From Byssochlamys sp. IMV 00236 (taxonomy: Eukaryota; Ascomycota; Eurotiomycetes; Eurotiales; Thermoascaceae): DNA of 64,000 nucleotides. The notes under the pieces were generated by a model. That model worked only from the letters and a program-made list of their open reading frames with translations. It ran no database searches and was not told the origin of the DNA. The translations under genes and the position numbers were made by a program. Shown in pieces: positions 34,406 through 44,388 of this stretch. The stretch lies in the NCBI GenBank assembly GCA_001931875.2, contig MSJH02000813.1, positions 62,001 to 126,000 on the forward strand, given 5' to 3'. Each line of letters opens with the position of its first letter. Position 1 is the stretch's first letter.

Positions 34406-36762
34406 ATGGCTTCCAGTATGCGATCTTCCAGAATCTTTTATGCGAGATAATTACTGATAGGATGCCCTGCAGATCGCGAGGAGCGCTTGCAGATGCGCCA
34501 GCGCGGAGCCGGGTATGTTCGTTCACGACCACCCCGCCGATACAAACATAGACTATACAGCTAACGGACAATCACTACAGTACGCGCCAGATAAAAGCAG
34601 TTGATTTCGGCTTCTCTTTCGGATTACCAGGGCCTGAGCCCGCGGAGCCTCCGCGACAGTCTCCGCGGGCTTCGATAAATCTCCCGGTACCTCGCGTTTC
34701 ACCGCGACGGAGCGCAACTCCAAATAAGCAACCTACACCACCCTCACAACCACCAGAGGCAACGCCGTCTTCTGGATCGCGTAGTTCTCAGAGAGACCAC
34801 CCGAGATCTTCGAGCTCACGGAATCATCTCCCAGAGAGGCCGTCCACGTTCGACCTCCCATCAGACGACGTACCGGAACAGGGACGGAGCGCAAAACGAA
34901 GAAGAATAAGTGGGGAAATTCCTATACAATCGCATGTGGCTTTTCTAATATGCAGTTCTAGGTCCTCTATCAGAGAATGCGAAAACGACTTCGAACGCTA
35001 AACAAACAGAACGGGTCGACCCTCAGCCCGGAACCGTTTCGAGCGGAGATGACGTGCAGTCGGATACCGCAGCGAACCCAGGCTTAGCTGAAGAATCTCC
35101 CACAACTGGGAGAACGAATTCTCGGAGACCCCGGGATACTACGTCCGCAGAACGGGGCACAGAGCAGCAGGTCGAGCCGGTCTCCCAAGCTGCAAATGGC
35201 ACGAACGGCGTTGACAAGGATCATGGTGACGAAGTGCAACCAGCAGACGCTGCTGATCCGAGCATAACAAATACCAAAAGTCAGCGCAAGAAACGGGCTT
35301 CCACTGCCGAGAATCGGAAAAGTGGACCTACAGTGGAGAGTGCTGCAGATATCAACAATGCTGAGAGGATTGAAGAGCCTGTGGAAGCTGCTCAACCATC
35401 TCGATCATCAAGACGGTCATTACAGAAGACAGTCGAACCGCAGGAGGTTTCAAGTCCTCAGGAGACTCGAAAGAGGGGAAGAACAGCTGCTAAAACGACA
35501 AGCAATGCGCGCAAAGACACTGGGAAAGAGACATCTCCTGCAGAAGAGAATTCAAGACAACCGAAGAGGTCCAGAAAGTCCCTTGGAAAGCAACGTGAGA
35601 TCCCGGTAGATGATGAGAGAGTAGAGGAGCGGCAACAGGCGGAACCCGAAGAAGTTGAAGAGCAGGAAAAGAATCAAACATCGCGCCAGAAACGCACGAA
35701 GAAAGGGAAGCAGCGGAAATCAATCGGACGTCCTCCCACGAGGAATCGGCCTTCTACAGAGAGCGTACCAGAAGAACCAGAAGCTTCCCCTTCACGGCAA
35801 CGACAGGATATCGACTCGGAAGAGCAAGTGGACCAACCACAAGCAGAATCTTCTACTCGACGCGAATCATCAGCCACTAAAAAAGCGCCCAAGAAAGCGA
35901 AAGCACGCAAAGAGAAGGCCACCAGGACCGGGGATGATGATGAGGAGGAAGCAGAGCCCACAACCAGAGAAAAGAAAACTCGCGGAGAGACCGTCCCTGT
36001 GACGGTTCATCGCCTCGCCAACATTGAAGCGCTCAGTGCTGTCCCAGACTCATCAGAATCTGCCGACGAGGCAGAAGAATCCACCGTCAAAGACCTCTCC
36101 GGTCGTTCAGGCGTCAACCCCGCCGACGTTCTCAGCCAGATCTGCCGCGAGACCCTGGATAAGACGCTAACGACGCTCAAGAACGGCATCGCCAACGAAT
36201 CCAACCAGGCCCGACGAGCAGAATGGACGCGGAAACGAAAAGCAGTAGAGGCCTTCGGCGCAGAGCTTGAGGGACGACTCTTCGAAATGAGCGAGATGCT
36301 AGATAGCAATTTCTCCCTCAGCGCACAGTTAAAGAAAGCCAAGCGCAAAATGGCAGATATGCGTAGCCGTCTTCTACATATCCGTCGACAACGAGAGGAG
36401 GTTGCGCTGCGAATGGACGAGGTTCGGAGGAAACATACGGAAGATGAGAATGCGAAAATGGTACAAACCTCCCTAGATATCAGAAACGAGGCACGAGACT
36501 AATCAAAGAAAAACAGGCTCGAAACGCAATCAACAACTCCCTCCACAGTCTCGAACTCGCCATCGACCGCAACAAAGCTCGCAACGACCGCCCATCTGAC
36601 GACGACGAGCCTACGACAGCCGGTCTAGAATTCATGCTCCGCACCGTCGCAGAGAACGTCAGCTCCGCCGCGCCCGGTTCACAGGGTGGACTACTCAATC
36701 AGATCAAATCCTTCAACGCGCAGCTCGAACGGGCAGCTAAGAAACTAGAAAGGATGATATGA
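34406..36762 (+). CDS. Putative inner-kinetochore subunit, CENP-U/Ame1-like (COMA complex)
   Basis: Model: exons 34406-34415 (10 nt), 34473-34512, 34581-34909, 34962-36460 and 36517-36762 (introns of 57, 68, 52 and 56 nt), 707 residues. Joining the first three exons gives MASNREERLQMRQRGAG followed by TRQIKAVDFGFSFGLPG, a conserved N-terminus that I associate with fungal Ame1-type proteins, where it contacts the Mis12 complex. The middle is long, basic and disordered, with AT-hook-like KRGR and RKSIGRPP segments. The C-terminal 220 residues are helical and conserved: PVTVHRLANIEAL, GVNPADVLSQICRETL, then a coiled coil through KMADMRSRLLHIRRQREE, ending in a helix to KKLERMI. Expected role: bridging centromeric chromatin and the outer kinetochore. 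The CENP-U/Ame1 name is inferred from layout and motifs; it could be described elsewhere simply as an AT-hook protein. Confidence 0.68.
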
Positions 36763-36795
36763 GCAATCAGTTGCCCTCATAACCCGACTTTCTCC

Positions 36796-36820
36796 TTTCC
36801 TTTCCTTTCCTTTCCTTTCC
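36796..36820. repeat. TTTCC microsatellite (5 units)
   Basis: Five perfect TTTCC units lie 34 bp past the stop of the kinetochore gene, probably in its 3' untranslated region. Confidence 0.9.
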
Positions 36821-37003
36821 AGTACGGAACGGTGCTATCTTAACCCTTGACCTCTTTTTTACGAAACAAGTTATCAATAACCCCACCCTTCATAGTATTG
36901 TTTATTTGCCATTAGTCCTCGCCGCGTGTACAAGTGCTATATACCATTTTGCTATTCGTGAATGTCTCGTGTCCATGGACCGGTCTTATGTGGATGGAGT
37001 ATT

Positions 37004-37034
37004 TGGATTGGATCGGATTGGATCGGATTGGATA
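37004..37034. repeat. 10-bp tandem repeat, GATCGGATTG
   Basis: Two perfect units (37011-37030) are flanked by partial units on both sides, giving about three copies. No function can be assigned. Confidence 0.85.
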
Positions 37035-37500
37035 CGGCGTTGCTTTTATCAGGCATCATCCTCTGGGAGAATACCTATGTTGCTATGCTATGGCTCAAAA
37101 TGTTTATATTCTGACCTGACAGAGTGGGTGGTCAAATGATAATGATACATCGTATCTGCAGTACGAACCGTCGAATACAGTCGTATGTACATACGTCTAG
37201 AAAACTCACGTATTATTAAATTCTTGACCATATTCAATTCTTCTACGCAGGCGGAAAATGGCGATTTCATCGGTATATGTATATGTGTATATTTGCACTA
37301 TCGATATCTTCATTAATCTAAGCGTGGGAAAGAAAAGAGGCGATCTGGTCAAAATGAAAGGAATATCCACAACGCTCAGGATATCATGTAATGTATGTAT
37401 GTATGGTATGTATGTATATTATTACCCCAGCTCTGCACTAAACATCTCTATGAATCATCGTTATATCCTATTTAAAAAAAGGCAAAGAAAACGGATCTCT

Positions 37501-38601
37501 TCAGATCTTCGACTGAGCCAAGAACTGCTCGCTGAAGGGATAGTCACTGTAACCGTGCGGGTCCTTAGCGACGTAGAAGTGGTCTCGCTCATACGGACGC
37601 AGCTCAATGTCATTCTTGATTCTGTAGACGAGATCCGGGTTCGAGGTGAATGGTCTACCGATGGCGATGATCAGGTCGTAGTCCTTGTACTTGTTGTCAA
37701 CGGCCTCCTTGGCGGAAGCGGCCTTGTAGCCTCCAGCGATCATGATGGGGGTGGTTTTGCCGTAGGCGTCGAAGAAGAAGTCGAGCTGCTCGGTCGCCTC
37801 GACATCGGCGTTTCCGGCGATGCGCGACTCGACGACGTGCGCGTAGGCCAGCTTGAACTCGGCGAGCTTCTTGGCCAGGTAGGTGAATTGGGGGATGGGG
37901 TCTTCCATGCGCATGCCCTGGAATGGACTCCAGGGACTGAGACGGATGCCGGTCTTGTCGGCGCCAATGGCGGCAGTGACGGCCTTGGTGACTTCGAGGG
38001 CGAAACGGGCGCGGTTCTCAACGCTGCCGCCCCAGGAATCAGTGCGCTTGTTGCAGGTGTCCTGGGTGAACTGATCGATCAGATAGCCGTTGGCGCCGTG
38101 GATTTCGACACCGTCGAAGCCAGCTTCGATGGCGTTCTTGGCGGCTTGAGCGTAGTCTCCGATGAAGCTCCAGATCTCCTCCTCCGTCAGAGCTCGCGGG
38201 GTAGGCGAGTTGTCGCTCATGGGGACAGCACTGCTGGAGACCAGCTCGTAACCATTCGACTTGAGGTAGTCAGCACTGGCGGTCCGGCCCAGAGCCCAGA
38301 GCTGAACGTAGATAAACGAGCCCTTGGCGTGCACTGCATCTGTGATCTTCTTCCACGCCGCAATCTGCTCCTTGCTGTAGATTCCGGGAACGTTGGGGTA
38401 TCCTCCATTGCGGGCCGAGATGAAGGTTCCCTCGGTGATGATCAGAGTTCCGGGCACCGAGGCGCGCTGTTCATAGTAGTCCTTCACGAAGGGAAGAGGC
38501 ACATGGGCATCGTCCGCACGGAAACGAGTCATGGGCGCCATGGCAAGGCGCTGGGCCAGCTCGACCTTGCCGACCTTGATGGGGGTGAAGAGCTTCGTCA
38601 T
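37501..38601 (-). CDS. Old Yellow Enzyme family NADH:flavin oxidoreductase
   Basis: Single exon, 366 residues, the usual length for fungal OYE proteins. The fold is an FMN-binding TIM barrel that reduces activated alkenes with NAD(P)H. Visible features are LFTPIKVGKVELAQRLAMAP with the FMN-contacting MAPMTR, LIITEGTFIS, IYVQLWALGR, and the substrate-binding pair in EIHGANGYLIDQF (His and Asn). Next come DSWGGSVENRARFALEV with the conserved Arg, and a C-terminal AIGRPFTSNPDLVYRI phosphate-binding segment. It resembles the fungal branch used in stress response or, in some species, ergot-alkaloid and other secondary metabolism. Neighbours here do not indicate a cluster. A 455-codon open frame on the opposite strand is a shadow of this gene. 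Confidence 0.94.
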   Translation of the reverse strand: MTKLFTPIKVGKVELAQRLAMAPMTRFRADDAHVPLPFVKDYYEQRASVPGTLIITEGTFISARNGGYPNVPGIYSKEQIAAWKKITDAVHAKGSFIYVQLWALGRTASADYLKSNGYELVSSSAVPMSDNSPTPRALTEEEIWSFIGDYAQAAKNAIEAGFDGVEIHGANGYLIDQFTQDTCNKRTDSWGGSVENRARFALEVTKAVTAAIGADKTGIRLSPWSPFQGMRMEDPIPQFTYLAKKLAEFKLAYAHVVESRIAGNADVEATEQLDFFFDAYGKTTPIMIAGGYKAASAKEAVDNKYKDYDLIIAIGRPFTSNPDLVYRIKNDIELRPYERDHFYVAKDPHGYSDYPFSEQFLAQSKI

Positions 38602-39990
38602 GGTGAAAACGTTGTGGACTTTTGAAAGGGGGTTGGATGGAAAGGCCGTCTAGAAAATAGTAGCAGGAGGATAGGACAAGTAGATAGAGACCGTTCTCAG
38701 ATCAAGAAAAGTACGGCACAGAGCTTTATAACGAAGAATAAAATAAAGTAAACGTCTAGCAAGACCCCTCCTGCTCCATACACGGAGTGACTATATACCG
38801 AGTCCCATAACGTTCAGTAGTCCAACAGCAGAAAGGACGGGAAATTTCGGCTCTAGCGGCACAGAAGGGAAATAGTATCTCAGGTCCCACTCGGGAAGCA
38901 GTTCTTCTTGAATAATTAACGCATTCATTCACGTTTCTTTTCTTTCTTTCTGGCTGGCGCATGTCTGATTAGCCTGAGAGGCGCGGTAGATGCGTTGAGA
39001 TTCATTTCCGACAGGCTGACAAACGCCGTTCTATCTCCGGGAACTACTCCGTAGTTTAACCCCTCTTAACTTATTTTTTGTTCGGGGAGCCAGAAAAAAA
39101 AAAGTAGAATATTGTTGCGCCATCACTGGCCGATCCAAGGTTTTTTTCTTCTTCTTTGACTTTGACGTCACGGCTCCTGTGGCGGTATCAGTCCCAGCTA
39201 GGATCCCGATGGTCGAGGGAAGTAGATAATACAACATATGACAGCCTTTCACCGGGATAGTACATAGTCTAAAGGTGAGCAGTAGTCGGATAGCAGTGAG
39301 CTGATCAGTCGGCAAACCGTGCAGACTCTACCGTAAGCAAAGCAGTATCATTCATCATTCTTGATTGCCCATGGGAGAAGAACTCCGACCCCACATGCCG
39401 CGCCAGCACACCAGTTGGACATGATAATTAGCATATTAAGAAGAACTTTATGGTATGATCATGGGTTATCTTTGACAGGGGGCCATATAGTCTATTATCT
39501 GGTGAATACGTGGCAATATAGAGATACCATAAAATATGAATTTACCATGTTCCATCGGGGACTTCGGGAGGGGAAGAAAGTGTGGACAAACTGACGGCCC
39601 GTTAGTTAGTTAACTACCCCGCCGCAGTCATTTGTCAGCATCTATCTATGTAAACTAGACTATAGGGAGTTAGTTAACTAGATAGCTACCTAGGTAGGTA
39701 TTTGACATATCGATCGCTTTCTCTAGATTTCTTTATTATTATTTTGATGATTTGGATGCGATTCAGTTGTAAGACTAATGCATCTGACAAAAATACAAGC
39801 AGCAGATCAGACTTAATATAGTATGGTTGCGCTATGTATGGTACATACATTGCTATATGTACAGTACATACATTGCTATATGTACTGTACATACATACTT
39901 GACGCGTGTCTATCTACAGCACACCTTGCCCATTATCAACTACATCCAGTCTCAAAAATATCCTTCAAATATCATGAAGAATTAATTAAT
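38602..39990. other. Intergenic: OYE promoter and acid phosphatase 3' end
   Basis: These 1.39 kb hold the OYE promoter and the 3' end of the phosphatase gene. Two 23-bp tandem units at 39841-39886 and an AGTTAGTTAACTA-rich segment at 39600-39690 are the only structured elements. A TACTCCGTA near-palindrome lies at 39045-39053. No gene is supported. Confidence 0.5.
39841..39896. repeat. 23-bp tandem repeat with palindromic GTACAT arms
   Basis: Two units (39841-39863 and 39864-39886) differ at the last base only and are followed by a partial third. Each begins GTACATACATTG and ends CTATATGTAC, so each unit can fold on itself. Placement is about 100 bp beyond the phosphatase stop. Confidence 0.8.
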
Positions 39991-41795
39991 TCAGCTCACG
40001 GGCACTCCATCAGTCACAACTCCATACGGTACCGCACTATAGTTGCCAAAACAACTGTACTCATACTGTGCTCGGCTCAAACTGCTATTCTGCACCTGCA
40101 AGAATGTATCAAACTCACACCACCCATCATCCCGATGTCCGCATGCAGGGAAGCTCTTCCCCAATGGGACAGTACGCTGGTTGATCACGAAGTGGATATA
40201 TTTGGTCTCCTGAGCGGGCGCTGTCCAGTTGTACGCGTCCGCCTGAGACGTCTGGTTTTGCGGCCTGCGTGAAGATACAGGACGTGGGGCCTCGATAACC
40301 TCGATGGCGAACCGGGCAGCGAAATTGGACAGGCGCTTACGGATAAGTTGCTGATTAGCCGGGGGTCCAGTAGGTGGGAGGAACTGCGCGAACTGCCGGA
40401 ATCCAAGGGCCGTGAGGATCCTCATCATCTGCGTATCATGGGTAAAGTCGAAGTAGATCGATTGGTTGGTAGGGAACGTTCTCTCGTTGCTGTCAAGAGT
40501 CGTGTTAATGGTCGACGTCCCAGGTGGTGTATCCACGACGTGTCCTTGTAGTCTCGCAAGGAGTTCAACCACGAAGCCGATTCCCTGAGCCCGTGCCGTG
40601 GGCGATCCAAAGGAGGCCTCCCCATAGGACTCGATATCCCTGCTGTACTCAAAGCCCTTCCATTCCTGATACGTGAACAACTGGCAGAAACGGCTAAAAC
40701 CAAACGCCACCGTCTCGAACGGACACAGCGTCTGCATGTTGTAGGTGTCATCGACGGTCCAAGTGTACCCTTTCACCAGCTTCTGGAACCGCTTCGTAGC
40801 AGCGTCGAGATAGATCCTCTGCCACTGTTTGGCTCCATCTTCTCCGGGGGACGAGAGGTCCTTGTCGCCGTTCGGGCACTGCTTGTCCGCAGAAAGGGTG
40901 TTGTTGAAGCCATGCCTCTCGATGACAGTCAACAGCGTAGCATTCTGCTGCCAATTCAAACCGAAGAACCCAGCGAGGAAATTCTCTGCAGATTCACGCA
41001 TACGGTTCTGGGTCGTTGTCCGCGCAAGAACCTTCGCCGACGGATCATACAACCGGCCATAGTTGTACCGGTGCAGAACGCCACTATCAAAGAGCTCCTG
41101 ACGGCCACGAGGAACGAGTAATTCAGCGCCCAGCTCGTAGTTCCAATCATTCAGAAAAGACAAGTCGCCCTCGAACCTCACTCCACTCGCAGTAAGGTTC
41201 TTGATACGTAGTCCGAACTCCTCCGTACTGGAGCCCGACGACGGATATCGAGACCCATGGCGATGGAGGATCTGCACCTGGGTGATATTGGACCCAGGAG
41301 GTAGCGGGTATTCATTCACTCCAAACCCGGGAGAAGGAGTGTAGGGGCTAAGTATCCGTAGCGATCAGCACTCTTGACCATAGATAATCCCAATATATCC
41401 AAATAGTTAACTTCGTTAACAACAAAGACGGCTTACCTCAGCTCTCCCATATACTTGAAAATCCCATCGTAGTCCGGAGCGCCCTCGATCGGCAACGACG
41501 TCTGTAGCGGTTCATTGACACTGACATCCTTCAGTCCAAAGGGAGCCGGGTTCGTTTGTGCTAGGAAAGGAACAGCACCAGTTCGCGTATAGCCTGTCCA
41601 ACTGTCAATCCCTGCTTCCGCGCCTATAAATACATACAAAACACATCGAAAACTCGAACAGGTTTTCTAGTTGTCCTCACCCTCATACGGACCCGGAGTC
41701 GTCACCGTCGGGCAGAGATTCTCCTGGGAAAGGAAACCCTCTGCGACAGCAGAGGACGCAATTGCCAGGAGAGCCAGAGTCACTCGGAAGGCCAT
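39991..41795 (-). CDS. Secreted histidine acid phosphatase (phytase-like)
   Basis: Model on minus: exons 41681-41795, 41437-41623 and 39991-41347 (introns of 57 and 89 nt), 552 residues. A signal peptide is evident (MAFRVTLALLAIASSAVAEG). The mature protein has the active-site RHGSRYP at residues 130-136 and the second catalytic motif, HD, within FDFTHDTQMM at about 395-400. Several NxS/T sites and paired cysteines fit a glycosylated extracellular enzyme. The family hydrolyses phosphomonoesters, including phytate in some members, at acid pH, and such genes are often induced by phosphate limitation. Phytate specificity cannot be told from sequence alone. A CTG/CAG repeat lies just upstream of the start codon. 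Confidence 0.92.
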
Positions 41796-42592
41796 GACGA
41801 CTGCTGCTGCTGCTGCTGCTGCAGATTCCCCGAGTCGTATTCCCAGGACTTACGAGGAGAAGGTACACATTGACATGGCCTCGCGACACTGATCTCCGAC
41901 TAAAGCCTGACAGACCAGCGGCGCAAAAGGGGAGTTGCTTCCCCGCCGACTTTTCGAAAAAGCATTGCCTAAGCGCACTCGTTTCAAATGCAGCTCTTAT
42001 AGACCTTGGCACGTTTGATCATCCTCCCACTTCCCCGCCATGAAGTCGCCAAGGTACTACTTAACTAGTTGATCCCGTTTATCTATTATTCGCGGACTCT
42101 GCCCGACGATCTATGACTCTACGTCACAAGCCCGATCACTATTGCAACTTCTCCAGATTGCGAGACCGTCACCGCTACGTGATTCGGCATAATTAACCTG
42201 CCTGGTGATCTCCTGGAAATACGCATCTTGCGACTGATGGTGTCTGGGGGAAAGTGGGTCTTCGCGCGGATAATAAATCAGATACTATCAGAAAGAGTAC
42301 GGTATCATCGCTTCATTTCCTGTAAAGAAATCGATATCATGCTCGGGATCATTCCCATTAATCGCAATTTTTACATGCCTTGTTAGTACGCCCTTCCGGA
42401 GTACTAGCTGGTCGTTCCTTAACGAGAATACATGATAAGGAATATTAAAATATTCTTCCATGTCCATGAATACCATGAAATCGTGTACATTAATTGATAT
42501 ATACTGAAGAACCGTATCTGTTCTGTGATCGGTGCTCCAGAGGTCATGTCAATGATCGTTGCACTATCCATCATCCATCGATGCTTCCTGTG
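41796..42592. other. Intergenic: acid phosphatase promoter and permease 3' end
   Basis: These 797 bp include a trinucleotide repeat at 41801-41822, only 6 bp from the phosphatase start and thus in its 5' leader. The rest shows no gene. Confidence 0.5.
41801..41822. repeat. CTG/CAG trinucleotide repeat in phosphatase 5' leader
   Basis: About seven CTG units on plus (CAG on the transcribed strand) end 6 bp before the ATG of the histidine acid phosphatase. This position could affect translation or vary in length between strains. Confidence 0.85.
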
Positions 42593-44388
42593 CTAATGCT
42601 TGTACTGGTACCATCTGGTCAGTGATATTCTTCCATCATCGATAATATCGGGCCAACTTACCCTGAATTCTTTATTCTGTCTATCCGTCAGATCCAAGAA
42701 TTCGGAATTCTCCTGGTGCTCAAGGCCCATCTTGTTCTCATCCCGGCGCTTGTTTTCCCACATGTAGTACGCCTTTAGCAGCACCAGGAAGACGATAGCA
42801 ACGGCGACGGTTGCGACAATCGCAATCTTCGCCGGGATGTACTCTGGTTCATCCTGAGTTCGGAAAGTCAAGGGACCCAAGATATTGCCAAGGCAGAAAG
42901 CCATCAGCAAGACCGCGTTCATGGTCACTTTCTTGGTATGCCCCGCGGTGTTTGCTCCAGCAATTGAGTACATGATAGGCAAGGATGCCCCGACGAAGTT
43001 AGTCAGATAATTTCCGGCTAATTTAGCAGCCCTCATGTCATCGCGCGAAAATGCCATGAGACATCCGCCGAGTAGACCGCACAACAGGACGCCGATGGCG
43101 GAGAGACAGCGCTGGTCGTACCGACCAGACAGATATGTTCCGCTGAGGACGGCAATTACGCATATAGCACCGCTGGGTATGCCGAGTAGTTCGGTTTCTT
43201 TCGTCGTGAAACCGAATCCCTTGATTATCAGGGAGGAAAAGCTGCTGGTAGCAGCATTTGTGATATTCGAGGCGGCCACGATGATGATGATCAGATATGT
43301 CTGCGGGTCTTTCCACACCTCAAGAAACTGTTCCATCTTGAAATGCTTATTTTCGATACCAGTCTTATTCTCACGAAGCCGCTCGATGGCCCAAACTTTC
43401 TCTTCATGACTGAGACGGGAAGTCATAGGATTGTCGGGAAGGAAGATGAACACACAGATCCCAACAATGATGGTAATGATCCCGAATATCAAAAACATGA
43501 TCTGCCATGAATGGAACTTGTCGTCAGTGTAGAAAAGAAGTCCGTAAGCAACGAGGGCGCCCATGATAGGAGCAGTACCCGTCCCTAAGTACCAATATCC
43601 CATGCGGCGCGGCTGCTCTACAAACAACGTCAGTAAACTGAGTATAGACCTCATTGATGTCTTCCCTACCGTCTCTCTTATACCACATGGAAGTGATAAT
43701 CATAAGCCTTAGAAGTGTCAGCATGATTCTAAACTTCTCTTTTATCTAATAGACCGGGGAGGGGAGTGCACTTACGCAGGCGCTATAGCGCTTTCAAAAC
43801 AACCAAGAAGTACACGGAGTGTTATTAGTCCTCCAAAATTCGTCGCAGAGCAGTTCAATGTGGTCATGAGTCCCCATAGTGCGACTGCTGGCCGTCAGCT
43901 TCAAGGTTGGTAAGCACCTCGCTGTTACTTACCGTTGACTCCCAGATATTTGGCTGTTGGCAGGCGCTGCATCAAGTAGCCGGTAGGGAATTCGAAGAAG
44001 AGATAAGTGATATAGAATGCCAGGGCCAGATTCGAAAATTGATCTGTCGTCATGTCCGTATCGCTCAGTAGACCCATGACGGAGGCATAGTTAACTGTCT
44101 TGTCTTAGCCCACTATAACGACTAGGCGGAGCATTGATCGTTCGTACTCAAGACTTTGTCGAGGTACTGGAGATTGTAGCACATCCACATCAATGGCATG
44201 ATCATCCAATCGATCTTTCGGATAAGCTTCTTCTCATCCACCTCCGACATCACCGCTGTATTCTCTGTCTGGAGGAACTCGAGCGCGGCATCGACATTGC
44301 CGGCTTTGACGGTGGTCGTGCCCGCTTCAGTATCGACGCCATGGGTATCGATAGACGATTCCTTCTTTTCGAAATCCGAAAGTCCCAT
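42593..44388 (-). CDS. MFS anion:cation symporter, Dal5-like (allantoate permease family)
   Basis: Model on minus: exons 44148-44388, 43933-44094, 43776-43884, 43670-43707 and 42593-43617 (introns of 53, 48, 68 and 52 nt), 524 residues. Family motifs appear in order: KIDWMIMPLMWMCYNLQYLDK, then NYASVMGLLSD, FFEFPTGYLMQRLPTAKYLG, RVLLGCFESAIAPA, MWYKRDEQPRRMGYWYLGTG, and later FLPDNPMTSRLSHEEK. This is the anion:cation symporter branch that includes allantoate, nicotinate and pantothenate permeases. Twelve membrane segments are expected at the plasma membrane. The exact substrate is unknown. The C-terminus is uncertain: reading through gives FRVSWPDII...WYQYKH, while a possible GTAAGT..CAG intron would replace the last 20 residues. 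Confidence 0.88.

Larger units (their letters stand above)
36763..37500. other. Convergent intergenic region with short tandem repeats
   Basis: These 738 bp lie between the kinetochore gene (plus) and the Old Yellow Enzyme (minus). They contain five TTTCC units at 36796-36820 and a 10-bp GATCGGATTG tandem at about 37004-37034. TGTATG-type runs occur at 37396-37420. No gene is supported. Confidence 0.6.

Noticed and set aside
37258..38625. 455-codon open frame on plus, opposite the Old Yellow Enzyme
   Set aside because: It mirrors a conserved enzyme exactly, has Val/Gly/Asp-rich shadow composition and no domain. Codon bias of the OYE gene explains the lack of stops.
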